Origin: JAFAVZ01 sp036009105
GTDB lineage: Bacteria; Acidobacteriota; Thermoanaerobaculia; Gp7-AA8
Direction of reading: 5' to 3'
Assembly (NCBI GenBank): GCA_036009105.1
Contig: DASYMJ010000027.1
Location: 1-46,812, forward strand
DNA length: 46,812 bases
In this document: positions 17,233 to 25,641 of the stretch, in pieces
How positions within the stretch are numbered: position 1 is the stretch's first letter
Layout of the letters: every line of letters begins with the position of its first letter
Made by a program: the position numbers and the translations under genes
The notes under the pieces: model-generated
Seen by the model: the letters and a program-made list of their open reading frames with translations, nothing else
What the model was told of the DNA's origin: nothing
Database searches by the model: none

Positions 17233-17258
17233 TTTACGTTTGTGCAAGAATTCAGGAT

Positions 17259-20081
17259 ATGTCCACCATCGACCCGTTCTCGGCCGGCGCCATCGTAGAT
17301 AACTATCGTCTCATCGAGCGCATCGGCGCCACGGTCTGGAAGGGCGTCGACCTCCGCAACGAGCGGCAGGTCGCGGTCAAGATCCTCACCAAGCAGTTGC
17401 CCAAGGATGCGACGCGCCGCGACACGCTGGTCCGCGAGACGCGCCTCGCCGCGGCCATCTACCACGCGTTCGTCGTCCCCATCATGGAGATCGCCGTGGC
17501 CGGCGATTCGCTGCTGATGGTGATGGAGTGGTTCGAAGGGGAGCCGGTCACGAACCACGTCCACGCCCAGCCGATGCAGCGCGCCGCGTTTTTCCGCTCC
17601 GCCGCGCAGCTCGTGGAGGCGGTGAAGTTCCTCCACGCCAAGGGCGTCATCCACGGCAACCTGAACGGCGACTCGGTCATCATCAACGCCGACGGGCGCC
17701 TCCGCCTGGGCGGCCTCAACATCGCCAACCTGCTCCGCCGCGAAGGCCGCTCCTCGGAGTACGCGCAAAAGGGGAGCGATCCGCGCAGCGTGGCCTACAT
17801 GGCGCCGGAGCAGATCACCGGGCAGGTCATCGACGAGCGGACGGACGTCTTCTCGTTCGGGAGCGTCTGCTACGAGATGGCCACCGGCGCGCTGCCGTTC
17901 GCGGGCAAGACGGCGTCGGACATCGCGCGCTCCGTGGTCGACGGCAAGCCGGTGCCGCCCAACACGGTGAACCCAGCCATCGACAACGCCATGATGGCCG
18001 TCCTCGGCAAGTGCCTCTTCAAGGACTCGTTCCGGCGGGTCAAGGAGATGAAGGCCATCGGCGACGACATCGCCAGGTTCGACGCCGAGGCGGCGAAGTA
18101 CATGACCGAGCAGGCGACGCGCGTCGTTTCGGCGTCGGCCGCCTCGACGAGCACGAAGCGCCGCGCGCTGCTGCTGCTTGCCGATGCCGCGGAAGGCGAC
18201 GACTCCGGCGCGCAGGTGCAGCAGCTCGTCGGCGAGGCGGCCATGCTCTTCGACGGCAACGTCGTCGATCCGTTCAGCGCCAAGGTCGTCGCCGAGATGC
18301 CGTCGCTCGACAGCGCATTGGAGGCGGCGCGCAAGGTGGAGTTCGATCTGACCCAAGTGGAGAACCCGCTGCCGGTGCGCCTCCTGCTGCATGCCGGCGA
18401 GGTGGAGACGAGGGACGGCGCGCTGGTGGGCGATGCGGTGACGCGCGGCCTCGAGGTGTTGCAGCAGTTGCCGCCGCGGCGGCTCTTCATCTCCGAGGCG
18501 TTCGTGAAGGATGGCCGCGGCAACGCGCGGCTGCGCGATGCGGGCGCGAAGGCGGGGGTGAAGCTGTTCGAGATCGTGCCGCCGGAGCCGGAGATCGCGC
18601 AGATCACCACCGCCGAGCTGGAGCAGATCGCGGCGGAGGAGGAAGCGAAGGAGCAGGTCGTTGCGAAGACGGTGACCAGGAGCCGCAACCTCCGCCTCGC
18701 CGCCATTGCCGCCGGCCTGCTCGTCCTCCTCCTGGGCGGCTCGGCGGCGATGCTGCTGCGCAACCGCACCCGCTCGACCGAAGCGCAGGTCGAGGCGCCG
18801 AAAGGTCCGGAGCCGCTCGGTCCCGCCACCGCGAAGGCGCCGCGCAAGGTGACGGTGCCGCCGTTCACGGTGCAGGATCCGGCGCTCGCCGACCGGGCGA
18901 CAGTGGTGCGCGCGGCGTCCATCGAAGTGCTGCGCAGCTATCCCGAGCTGCGCGTCGTCGATGAGCCGGCCGCGGATGTGACGTCATTGACCGCCACCAT
19001 GCGCGGCGGCGCGGGCGGGCCGGAGATCCTCCCCGCGCCGGATGCGCAGCCGGCCGCCGCTCCCGATGCGGCGACGGCGATCGATTCGGTGGTGCAGTGG
19101 GTCGCGGGCAAGGTGCAGATGCAGCGGCGTGCAGCGGCGACGCCGGCCGCGGTGAACGCGTTCGCCGACGCGCTCGCCGCGAGCGCGGCAAAGGACGATG
19201 CGAAGACGGACGCCTCGCTCCGTGCGTCGATCAAGGCCGATCCGAGCTTCCTTCCCGCGCAGCGGATGGCCATGACGTTCTTCGAGACGCGCGGCAAGGA
19301 CGCCGACGCGCTCGCGGCGGCGCGGCAGGTGGTGGCGCTGGAGCCGGAGAACCTCGAGGCGGCGCGCAAGCTCGCCCGCGCGGGGCTGCGCGGCGGCGAC
19401 GTGGCGGATGCGTTCACCGCCTACACATCCATCCTCCGCCGCAATCCCTCGGACGCCGAGGCGCTGAACGCGATCGGCAGGTACGCGGCGGGCGCCGCCG
19501 ATCCGGACCATTTCCAGAAGGCGCTGCGGCGGCTGCGCGGCGTCTCGCCGCGCGAGGTGGCCGTGCACGAGCCGGACATCCTCGTGGCGACCGGACATCT
19601 GGAGAATGCGATCGACAAGTACTACGACATCGAGGTCAACGTGCCGGACAACCCGGCGCTGTCCCTGAAGATCGGGCGGGTCGCGGTGCTGCGGCGGACC
19701 ATGCCGATCGCCGACCTGGAGCTGGCCAAGCTGGCCAGGAACGATCCGAATTACGGCTTTCACATCCTGCAGGCGTACCTCGCCGCGCAGCAACGCGACC
19801 GGGCGACGGCGGGGAAGGAGCTGGACGAGGCGCGCAAGGCGCTCTCGCCGGGCGACGAATACTGGACCTGCGCCGCCGAGGTGTACGCCATCCTCGGCGA
19901 TACCAAGGCGGTCATCGCCGCGCTGGAGAACGCCGCCGCGCGCCGCGAGCCGACCACGAGCTACGTGCTGACCAACCCGCTCTTCGCGTACCTCAAGAGC
20001 GACCCGCGCTTCCAGAAGGTGCGGGTGGCGACGGCCACGAACCAGCGCGACATCCGCACGGCGCTGCAGAACGTGCTGTAG
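17259..20081 (+). CDS. Membrane pseudokinase with degenerate cyclase-like domain and TPRs
   Basis: 940 residues from ATG 17259 (MSTIDPF); upstream in-frame sequence overlaps the repeat. Residues 15-275 have a Ser/Thr kinase fold with Lys41 (VAVKIL), Glu60 and MAPEQ. The catalytic loop reads HGNLNGDS instead of HRDxKxxN, and DFG is replaced by GLN (152-154), so phosphotransfer is unlikely. Residues about 302-440 look like a class III cyclase-homology domain (LLHAGEVETRDGALVGDAVTR) without recognisable catalytic residues. One transmembrane helix lies at 478-500. The remaining 440 residues, probably periplasmic, hold TPR-like helices from about 620. A signalling scaffold or receptor is the likely role; the ligand is unknown. 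Confidence 0.8.
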   Translation: MSTIDPFSAGAIVDNYRLIERIGATVWKGVDLRNERQVAVKILTKQLPKDATRRDTLVRETRLAAAIYHAFVVPIMEIAVAGDSLLMVMEWFEGEPVTNHVHAQPMQRAAFFRSAAQLVEAVKFLHAKGVIHGNLNGDSVIINADGRLRLGGLNIANLLRREGRSSEYAQKGSDPRSVAYMAPEQITGQVIDERTDVFSFGSVCYEMATGALPFAGKTASDIARSVVDGKPVPPNTVNPAIDNAMMAVLGKCLFKDSFRRVKEMKAIGDDIARFDAEAAKYMTEQATRVVSASAASTSTKRRALLLLADAAEGDDSGAQVQQLVGEAAMLFDGNVVDPFSAKVVAEMPSLDSALEAARKVEFDLTQVENPLPVRLLLHAGEVETRDGALVGDAVTRGLEVLQQLPPRRLFISEAFVKDGRGNARLRDAGAKAGVKLFEIVPPEPEIAQITTAELEQIAAEEEAKEQVVAKTVTRSRNLRLAAIAAGLLVLLLGGSAAMLLRNRTRSTEAQVEAPKGPEPLGPATAKAPRKVTVPPFTVQDPALADRATVVRAASIEVLRSYPELRVVDEPAADVTSLTATMRGGAGGPEILPAPDAQPAAAPDAATAIDSVVQWVAGKVQMQRRAAATPAAVNAFADALAASAAKDDAKTDASLRASIKADPSFLPAQRMAMTFFETRGKDADALAAARQVVALEPENLEAARKLARAGLRGGDVADAFTAYTSILRRNPSDAEALNAIGRYAAGAADPDHFQKALRRLRGVSPREVAVHEPDILVATGHLENAIDKYYDIEVNVPDNPALSLKIGRVAVLRRTMPIADLELAKLARNDPNYGFHILQAYLAAQQRDRATAGKELDEARKALSPGDEYWTCAAEVYAILGDTKAVIAALENAAARREPTTSYVLTNPLFAYLKSDPRFQKVRVATATNQRDIRTALQNVL

Positions 20082-20088
20082 CGCAGAT

Positions 20089-20189
20089 GTGTCATCCTGA
20101 GGCGCGCAGACGCCGAAGGATCCGCACCTTCCGGCGCGGCGCGAGATCGGTACGGATCCTTCGTCCTCTGCGGGACTGAGGATGACACG
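20089..20189. repeat. GTCATCCTGAGG-type inverted repeat
   Basis: Arms TGTCATCCTGAGGCGCGCAG and CTGCGGGACTGAGGATGACA face each other across about 60 nt, with inner arms GAAGGATCC and GGATCCTTC. Sequences of the form GTCATCCTGAG...GAAGGATC are widespread dispersed repeats in many bacterial genomes. It lies between the pseudokinase gene and queD-like gene and may act as a terminator or processing site. Confidence 0.8.
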
Positions 20190-20204
20190 AGGAACGAACG
20201 CACG

Positions 20205-20615
20205 ATGATCGTCACGGCCCGCCTCACGTTCGCCGCCGCGCACCGGCTGCACAACCCGAACCGCGATGCGGAGTGGAACCGCCGCACGTACGACAAGTGC
20301 GACAACCCGCGGGGCCACGGGCACAACTACGTGATCCACGTCAGCGTGCGCGGCCGCATCGACCCCGAGACCGGGATGGTCATCGATCTCAAGCGCCTCA
20401 AGGACATCGTGCGCGAGCGCATCATCGACCCGGTCGACCACAAGAGCCTGAACGAGGACGTCGACTTTCTGCGCGATGTGATCCCCACCGCGGAGAACCT
20501 CGCCCGCAGCTTCTGGCAGCAGCTCGCGCCGGCCATCGACCAGGGCACGCTGCACGAGATCGTGCTGCAGGAGACGGAGAAGAACTCGGTGGTCTATCGG
20601 GGGGAAGACGAATGA
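20205..20615 (+). CDS. queD: 6-carboxy/6-pyruvoyl-tetrahydropterin synthase family protein
   Basis: 136 residues. Zinc ligands His13 (AAAHRL), His38 and His40 (RGHGHNY) and the active-site Cys32 (YDKCDNPRGHGH) are all present, as is the terminal region HEIVLQETEKNSVVY. The CDNPRGHGHNY spacing is shared by QueD (7-deazaguanine pathway) and PTPS-like enzymes; I assign QueD-like with some doubt since no queC/queE neighbours are visible. The substrate is 7,8-dihydroneopterin triphosphate. The next small gene starts inside its stop codon (ATGA). Confidence 0.85.
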   Translation: MIVTARLTFAAAHRLHNPNRDAEWNRRTYDKCDNPRGHGHNYVIHVSVRGRIDPETGMVIDLKRLKDIVRERIIDPVDHKSLNEDVDFLRDVIPTAENLARSFWQQLAPAIDQGTLHEIVLQETEKNSVVYRGEDE

Positions 20616-20833
20616 ACTACGACCTGGCCATGATGGCCCTGGAAGGCCTGGCCCGCGGCCCGCTGTCGGTGCGCGCGGATGGGAGTGAGGTCGTCATCGA
20701 AGGCTCGCCGGCCTCCTTCAAGGAGCTGGCCCGGCTCTGCCTCCTGCTGGGAGGAGCCACGGGCGACGAGGAGTTCGAGCTGCAGCCCGGCGTCCACGTG
20801 CAGGGGCTGCGGGTGAAGCTTCAGCTCTCGTAG
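20612..20833 (+). CDS. Small hypothetical protein coupled to queD-like gene
   Basis: 73 residues, ATG overlapping the preceding TGA. The sequence has an alternating strand (SVRADGSEVVIEGSP) followed by a helix with ELARLCLLLGG and a short strand pair at the end. No family recognised. Its 3' end overlaps the 3' end of the convergent CBS gene by 13 nt. Translational coupling suggests it works with the pterin synthase, but this is inference. Confidence 0.55.
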   Translation: MNYDLAMMALEGLARGPLSVRADGSEVVIEGSPASFKELARLCLLLGGATGDEEFELQPGVHVQGLRVKLQLS

Positions 20834-21261
20834 TCGGGGGAGTACGTCACCAGCTCGTTGAGGAAGCTGGCCCGCTGCCGGCTCGTCTCGCCGTCGAAGG
20901 CGAGCAGGTCGCGCAGGGAGATCATGCCGATCAGGTTGCCGTCGTCGACCACCGGCAGGTGGCGGCAGCCGAGGGAGCTCATCTTCTGCAGGGCGGCGTT
21001 CACGTCGTCGCCGCGGTCGGCGATCACGATCTCCCGCGTCATCACCTCGGCCACGGAGGTGGTGTCGGCATCGAGGCCCTGGGCCACCACGCGGGTCATG
21101 ATGTCGCGCTCGGAGAAGACGCCGACCAGCTTCCCGGAATCGAGCACGGCCACCGCGCCGACGTTGCGGTCGGACATCCGCCGCGCGACCTGGCGCACCA
21201 TCTCGTTGGGGCCGGCATGCACCAGAGGCCTGCCTTCGATCAGCTCCGCGATCTGCTTCAT
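20821..21261 (-). CDS. Two-CBS-domain protein
   Basis: 146 residues made of two CBS domains (about 8-60 and 72-125), each with the typical DRNVGAVAVLDSGKLVGVFSERD and HLPVVDDGNLIGMISLRD patterns. CBS pairs bind adenine nucleotides and usually regulate a partner. This is a stand-alone module of the kind often seen in Gram-negatives. Its ATG overlaps the TGA of the upstream transhydrogenase gene (ATGA), so it may sense adenylate state and act with that enzyme. Confidence 0.9.
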   Translation of the reverse strand: MKQIAELIEGRPLVHAGPNEMVRQVARRMSDRNVGAVAVLDSGKLVGVFSERDIMTRVVAQGLDADTTSVAEVMTREIVIADRGDDVNAALQKMSSLGCRHLPVVDDGNLIGMISLRDLLAFDGETSRQRASFLNELVTYSPDYES

Positions 21262-22677
21262 AAAGGCTCCTGTCCGGGAGAGGTTTTCGGCTTCAGCGCC
21301 AGGCTGCCGAGACCGTCGTACGCGGCGTACTTATACGCCTCGCCGAGGGTCGGGAAATTGAAGACGCAGTCGATGAATGCATTGATCGTACCTCCGAAAT
21401 GCATCGCCGTCATGCCGATGTGCAGCAGCTCGGAGGCGTTCTCCCCCACGATGTGCACGCCGAGGATGGCCAGCGACTTCCGGTCGAAGACGAGCTTGAT
21501 GAGGCCCTTGGTGTCGCCGATGATCTGGCCCCGCGCGTTGTTGCGGAAGCTGCCCCGCCCGGTGCCGACGTCGATCCCGCTCTGCCGCGCCTCCTCCTCG
21601 GTCAGCCCGACCGCGGCCAGCTCGGGGGATGGTGTAGATCGCGTAGGGCAGCATCTTGCCGAGGCGTTGTTTGTACTTCAGATCGAACGCCGCCACCATG
21701 GCCACGCGGGCCTGCTCCATCGAGGTGGAGGCGAGGGCGGGAAAGCCGATCACGTCCCCCGCCGCATAGATGTTCGGCACGTTGGTGCGGTAGGAGCCAT
21801 CGACGAGGATCACGCCGCGCTTGCCGGTGGCAACGCCTGCCGCCTCGAGGCTGAGATCCGCCGTGTTGCTGGAGCGGCCGGCGGCGTAGAGCGCCTTGTC
21901 GGCGACGAACGCGCTGCCGTCCTCGAGGGTAAGCGCGACCTGGTCGCCGAAGTCCTCGATGAGGTCGACGTCCACGCCGAGGTGCAGGGTGACGCCGAGG
22001 CGCTGCTGCATCTCGCCGAGGAGCACGCGCACCAGCTCGCGGTCGATGTTCGGCAGGAGCGTGGTCCGGCCGTCGATGAGGTGCACCTCGACGCCGAGGG
22101 CGGCGAAGATCGAGGCGTACTCGCAGCCGATCACGCCGGCGCCGACGATGGCCAGCGAGCGCGGCATGGTGGTCATGCGCAGGATGGTGTCGCTGTCGCA
22201 GATCGTCTCGTCATCGAATGGCACTTCCGCGGGCCGATGGGGCGACGAGCCGGTGGCGATCAGGAACACATCGCCCTCCAGCACCTGCCGGCCGGTCTCG
22301 TTCACCACCTCGATGCTGGTCGGGGAGAGGAAGCGCGCGCTGCCGGAGAAGCGCTCGATGTGATGGCGGAACAGGTTGGCCTCGATTTGCGAGCGCTGGC
22401 GCTCCACCACGACCTGCTTGCGGTACATGAAGTCGGCGACGGTGATGTCCGACTTCATGGTCAGCTCCACCGCGTCGCGGAAGCCGCGCTGGCGGAAGCC
22501 GGAGAGGTGGAGCGCGGACTCGCGCAGCGTCTTGGAGGGGATGGTGCCGGTATTCGTCGACGCGCCGCCCAGGACGGCCTCGCGCTCGATCAGCGCGACG
22601 CGCTTGCCAAAGTACGCGGCCTGCGCCGCTCCCTTTTCGCCCGCCGGACCGGAGCCGATGACGATGAGGTCGAACAT
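21258..22677 (-). pseudogene. sthA: Soluble pyridine nucleotide transhydrogenase, frameshifted
   Basis: A flavoprotein disulphide-reductase-fold protein: FAD-binding VIGSGPAGEKGAA, then STNTGTIPSKTLRESA in place of the redox-active Cys pair, the NAD-binding GVIGCEYAS, and YAAGRSSNTADL. These match SthA, which moves reducing equivalents between NADPH and NAD. At 21624-21628 a run of five G on the plus strand (CCCCC in the gene) holds one base too many: the frame reads IYTIPRAG instead of IYTIPELAAVG. Removing it restores 472 residues, the normal SthA length, ending with the intact HIVGENASELLHIGMTAMHFGG dimer-interface domain. Either a true mutation or a homopolymer sequencing error. Confidence 0.85.
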
Positions 22678-22681
22678 TACG

Positions 22682-22753
22682 AGTTGCTGGTTGCTGGTTA
22701 CTGGTTGCTGGTAGACCGCCGCAGATCAACGGTCTCTACCAGCAACCAGCAAC
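22682..22753. repeat. Heptamer-array hairpin (GTTGCTG type)
   Basis: The left arm has GTTGCTG, GTTGCTG, GTTACTG, GTTGCTG and then GTAGACCG. After an 11-nt spacer the right arm has CGGTCT, CTAC, CAGCAAC and CAGCAAC. Its GTAGACC core also occurs in the 14740 element although the heptamers differ. It lies between apt and sthA on the minus strand and ends at the apt stop. Confidence 0.85.
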
Positions 22754-23280
22754 TAATACCGAATCAGCGAATGCACGTTCACCCCGGCGAGCTTGCGCCG
22801 CGCCTCCAGGAATTCCAGCTCGATGAGCACGCCGACGCCGACCAGCTCCGCATCGAAGCCGCGCACCAGTTCGGCCGCGGCGCAGGCGGTGCCGCCGGTG
22901 GCCAACACGTCATCGATGATCACCACCCGGTCGCCCGCCTCGATGGCGTCATCATGGATCTCCAGCGCGTCGGTGCCGTACTCGAGGATGTACTCGTTGC
23001 GGCGGCGGGTCCAGGGGAGCTTGCCCGGCTTGCGGATGGGGACGAAGCCGGCGCCGAGGAGGCGCGCCACGCAGCTGCCGAAGATGAAGCCGCGCGACTC
23101 GATGCCGGCCACGCTGGTCACGCCCTTGCCCTGGAACGGCGCGGCGAGCCATTCCATGGTCCGCTCCAGCGCGCCGGGGTTGCGCAGCAGGGGCGTGATG
23201 TCCTTGAAGACGATGCCCGGCTTGGGGAAGTCGGGGACGTCGCGGATCCACTCTTTGAGCTGTTCGCTGCTCACGATCAA
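22753..23280 (-). CDS. apt: Adenine phosphoribosyltransferase
   Basis: 175 residues. The PRPP-binding signature VVIIDDVLATGGTACAA, the FPKPGIVFKDITPLL opening and the AGIESRGFIFG segment are diagnostic of Apt, which salvages adenine to AMP. The start is a TTG at 23280 that overlaps the acylphosphatase stop; a GTG two codons later (23274) is an equally possible start. It follows the acylphosphatase gene directly, so the two are likely cotranscribed. Confidence 0.93.
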   Translation of the reverse strand: MIVSSEQLKEWIRDVPDFPKPGIVFKDITPLLRNPGALERTMEWLAAPFQGKGVTSVAGIESRGFIFGSCVARLLGAGFVPIRKPGKLPWTRRRNEYILEYGTDALEIHDDAIEAGDRVVIIDDVLATGGTACAAAELVRGFDAELVGVGVLIELEFLEARRKLAGVNVHSLIRY

Positions 23281-23552
23281 AATTTCACGTCGAAGTCCGG
23301 GAGGCGTCCCGAGAACTCCTTCGTCTCCTGATCGATCTTCGTCACTTCGGCGTAGCGCGGCCCTTCCTTGAGCTCCTCGAGCCAGTCATCGATGGCTTTC
23401 TTCTCGCCTTCGACGAGCGCCTCCACCGTGCCGTCGCGCATGTTCTGGATCCACCCTTTGAGGCCCATGCGCCGGGCAACGCGGGTGGCGAAGAAGCGGT
23501 AGCCGACGCCCTGGACCTTGCCGTGGATCAGGATGTGCCGCTGCTCTTTCAT
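23277..23552 (-). CDS. Acylphosphatase
   Basis: 91 residues, the standard length. The acylphosphatase signature GKVQGVGYRFFA with catalytic Arg19 and the conserved GWIQNMRDGTVE with Asn37 are both present. It hydrolyses acyl phosphates such as acetyl phosphate in the cytosol. The 3' end overlaps the Apt start. Confidence 0.93.
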   Translation of the reverse strand: MKEQRHILIHGKVQGVGYRFFATRVARRMGLKGWIQNMRDGTVEALVEGEKKAIDDWLEELKEGPRYAEVTKIDQETKEFSGRLPDFDVKF

Positions 23553-23572
23553 GACGTGCGGGATTGTACAGG

Positions 23573-24025
23573 TCAGCGGCGCCGCCGCGTCGAGCGTTTC
23601 GGCGGCGGGGCCTTCTTCGCCGGCGGTGGCTTGGGCGCCGGCACCTGCACGGTGACCACCTTCGGCGGCGCATTGGCGAGCTGGATGGTCTGCTGCTGCA
23701 CGGCGCCGAGCTGCTGCTTCTGCGCGTCCATTTCCCGCCGCAGGGTGGAGATCTCGCCGGCCAGCCGGGCCCGATCCTGCTCGGCGATGGTGACCAGCGC
23801 CACGGTCGCCGCCGCGGCGCCGTCCGTGCGCGGGTACTGCTGGATGATGGTCGTGAGCGACTCGCGCGCCTTGGTCGAGCGGCCGGCCGCGAGGTCTTTC
23901 TTCGCCTGCTTGAGCAGCGCGTCGGCGGCGAGGTCGTTCGGCACGGTCAGCGCGAGGTAGACGGCCACGCCGCCGAGGAGGGAGGAGACGATCGCGGTGA
24001 GGATGAGGAGCGGGCGGATTCTCAT
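23573..24025 (-). CDS. Membrane-anchored coiled-coil protein with basic Pro-rich tail
   Basis: 150 residues. An N-terminal hydrophobic helix (about 5-27) is an uncleaved anchor or signal peptide. A TPR-like pair of helices (ADALLKQAKKDLAAG...LTTIIQQYPRTDG) follows, then a coiled coil (about 83-110), and a tail rich in Pro, Lys and Arg. No family is recognised. The design resembles YbgF/tol-pal-type periplasmic proteins, but this is only a resemblance. It lies just upstream of the acylphosphatase gene. Confidence 0.6.
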   Translation of the reverse strand: MRIRPLLILTAIVSSLLGGVAVYLALTVPNDLAADALLKQAKKDLAAGRSTKARESLTTIIQQYPRTDGAAAATVALVTIAEQDRARLAGEISTLRREMDAQKQQLGAVQQQTIQLANAPPKVVTVQVPAPKPPPAKKAPPPKRSTRRRR

Positions 24026-24032
24026 GGCGTTT

Positions 24033-24095
24033 GGCGATCAGCGATCGGCGATCGGGCCGCTTCTGCTGCTCGCCGCCTGCTGCCCGCTGCTCGCT
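24033..24095. repeat. One-sided heptamer arrays (CGATCAG and CTGCTCG types)
   Basis: Three units CGATCAG, CGATCGG, CGATCGG are followed by CTGCTCG, CCGCCTG, CTGCCCG, CTGCTCG. Unlike the other heptamer elements there is no inverted complementary arm. The tract fills the gap between the pcm stop and the coiled-coil gene start on the minus strand. Confidence 0.6.
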
Positions 24096-24761
24096 TCACT
24101 CCTTCCAGCCGAACTTGCCGACCAGCGGCACGAACTCGGCGCTGCCGCAATCCTCGATCTGCACCCGCGTGCCGACGCGCGTCACCCGGGCCAGGCGCTG
24201 GTGGCCTTCCGGTCCGATCGGCACCACGAGCTTGCCCGTCCTCGAAAGCTGCTGCACCAGCGGCTCGGGGACGGCCGGGGCCGCGGCGGCGACGATGATC
24301 CGGTCGAACGGCGCCTGGTCCGACCAGCCGTAGGTGCCGTCGAACACCTTCACCGTGGCGTTGTAGATCTTCAGCTCGCGGATCAGCTCCGCCGCCCGCA
24401 GGGCCAGCTCGTTGATCCGTTCGATGGAGAAGACTTTCGCGCACAGCCTGGACAGCACCACCGCCTGGTATCCGGTTCCCGTGCCAATCTCCAGCACCTT
24501 CTCCTTGCCGCCGAGCTCCAGCAGCTCGATCATCCGGGCCACGATGTAGGGCTGGGAAATGGTCTGCTTCGCGCCGATGGGGAGCGCGCCCGGCCCGTAC
24601 GCCTTGGCCGTCACCATGGAAGGCACGAACAGGTGGCGCGGCACCTCGCGCATGGCCTGCAGCACCCGCTCGTCGCGCACGCCGCGCGCGGCGACGTAAC
24701 GCTCCACCATCAGCGCGCGCAGGTGGGAGAGCTCCCGCTCCTCAGCGCGCGAGGTGGCCAA
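24096..24761 (-). CDS. pcm: Protein-L-isoaspartate O-methyltransferase
   Basis: 221 residues. Motif I VLEIGTGTGYQAVVLS binds SAM; the entry region REVPRHLFVP and TISQPYIVARM are characteristic of Pcm, which repairs isoaspartyl residues in aged proteins. The annotated TTG at 24761 overlaps surE by 20 nt; an internal ATG (residue 18, MVERYVAARGV) is a plausible shorter start. The surE-pcm order is widely conserved. Confidence 0.9.
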   Translation of the reverse strand: MATSRAEERELSHLRALMVERYVAARGVRDERVLQAMREVPRHLFVPSMVTAKAYGPGALPIGAKQTISQPYIVARMIELLELGGKEKVLEIGTGTGYQAVVLSRLCAKVFSIERINELALRAAELIRELKIYNATVKVFDGTYGWSDQAPFDRIIVAAAAPAVPEPLVQQLSRTGKLVVPIGPEGHQRLARVTRVGTRVQIEDCGSAEFVPLVGKFGWKE

Positions 24762-25500
24762 GCATCTCCTCGAGCGGCTTGAGGCGGGGGATCGACTCGT
24801 GATGGGTCAGGTCCAGATGCAGCGGCGTGATGGCGATGTAGCCGTCCTTCACCGCCTCGAAGTCGGTGTCCTCTCCCGGATGCCACGTCGGCGGCTCGCC
24901 GCCAATCCAGTAGTACTTTCGCCCCCGCGGATCCAGCCGCTCGATCACCCCCTCGGAGTAGATGCGCTGCCCGAGCTTTGCCACCCGCACGCCGGCGAAG
25001 TCCTGCACCGGGAAGTTCACGTTCAGCACGATGCGCGGATCGCGGTGATGCTCCAGCGCCCACGCCACCAGCCGCGCCGCCCACGCCGCGCAGCGCTCGA
25101 AGGAGAAGCCCTTGCCGACGAGGGCGGAGAAGGCGATGGAGGGGATGTTCAGCAGCGCGCCTTCGAAGGCCGCGGAGATGGTGCCGGAGTAGGTGACGTC
25201 GTCGCCCAGGTTCGGGCCGAAGTTGATGCCGGAGACGACGAGGTCCGGCCGGTTGGTCTTCATCAGCTTGAGGAGGGCGAGGTTGACGCAATCGCTGGGC
25301 GTGCCGTCCACGATCCACTCGTTTTCCTGCAGCTGGAGCAGGCGCAGCGGGCGGTTGAGGGTGAGGGCGTGGGAGGCTGCGCTCTGCTCCCGGTCCGGCG
25401 CCACGATGATCAGTTCCGCCAGCGGCTTCAAGGCCTCGGCCAGCTTGCGGATGCCCTCGCTGTAGATGCCGTCGTCGTTCGTGACGAGGATGCGCGCCAT
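24742..25500 (-). CDS. surE: 5'/3'-nucleotidase SurE
   Basis: 252 residues, ATG start. The N-terminal ILVTNDDGIYSEG carries the metal-binding Asp9-Asp10; REQSAASHALTL holds the metal-binding Ser, and VSGINFGPNLGDDVTYSGT the Asn. SurE dephosphorylates nucleoside monophosphates and is linked to stationary-phase survival. It is followed by pcm with an overlap and preceded by a tiny membrane protein gene 3 nt upstream, suggesting one transcript. Confidence 0.95.
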   Translation of the reverse strand: MARILVTNDDGIYSEGIRKLAEALKPLAELIIVAPDREQSAASHALTLNRPLRLLQLQENEWIVDGTPSDCVNLALLKLMKTNRPDLVVSGINFGPNLGDDVTYSGTISAAFEGALLNIPSIAFSALVGKGFSFERCAAWAARLVAWALEHHRDPRIVLNVNFPVQDFAGVRVAKLGQRIYSEGVIERLDPRGRKYYWIGGEPPTWHPGEDTDFEAVKDGYIAITPLHLDLTHHESIPRLKPLEEMLGHLAR

Positions 25501-25503
25501 CGG

Positions 25504-25641
25504 TTACTTCTGCTGCGAGGTCGTGGTCGTCACGCCCCGCTCCCGCTGCAGCTGCTCGAGTTGTTTCTGAAGGAAGAAGAACATCAGCAAGAAGATCAGG
25601 ATCATCAGGATACCCGCGATGCGCACGCTCCAGCGGTTCAT
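25504..25641 (-). CDS. Very small single-pass membrane protein
   Basis: 45 residues from ATG 25641, which overlaps the pdxA TGA (ATGA). A hydrophobic helix (about 6-23, VRIAGILMILIFLLMFFF) is followed by a short amphipathic stretch QKQLEQLQRERG. No family is recognised. Translational coupling between pdxA and surE supports that it is real. A second Met codon 9 nt upstream is a possible start. Confidence 0.6.
   Translation of the reverse strand: MNRWSVRIAGILMILIFLLMFFFLQKQLEQLQRERGVTTTTSQQK

Noticed and set aside
17259..18090. Active Ser/Thr kinase
   Set aside because: Catalytic Asp, DFG and the HRD-loop Lys/Asn are replaced, so it is described as a pseudokinase.
21258..21458. Independent small gene at the end of sthA
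   Set aside because: Its protein is the conserved SthA C-terminal domain; it is the tail of the frameshifted gene.
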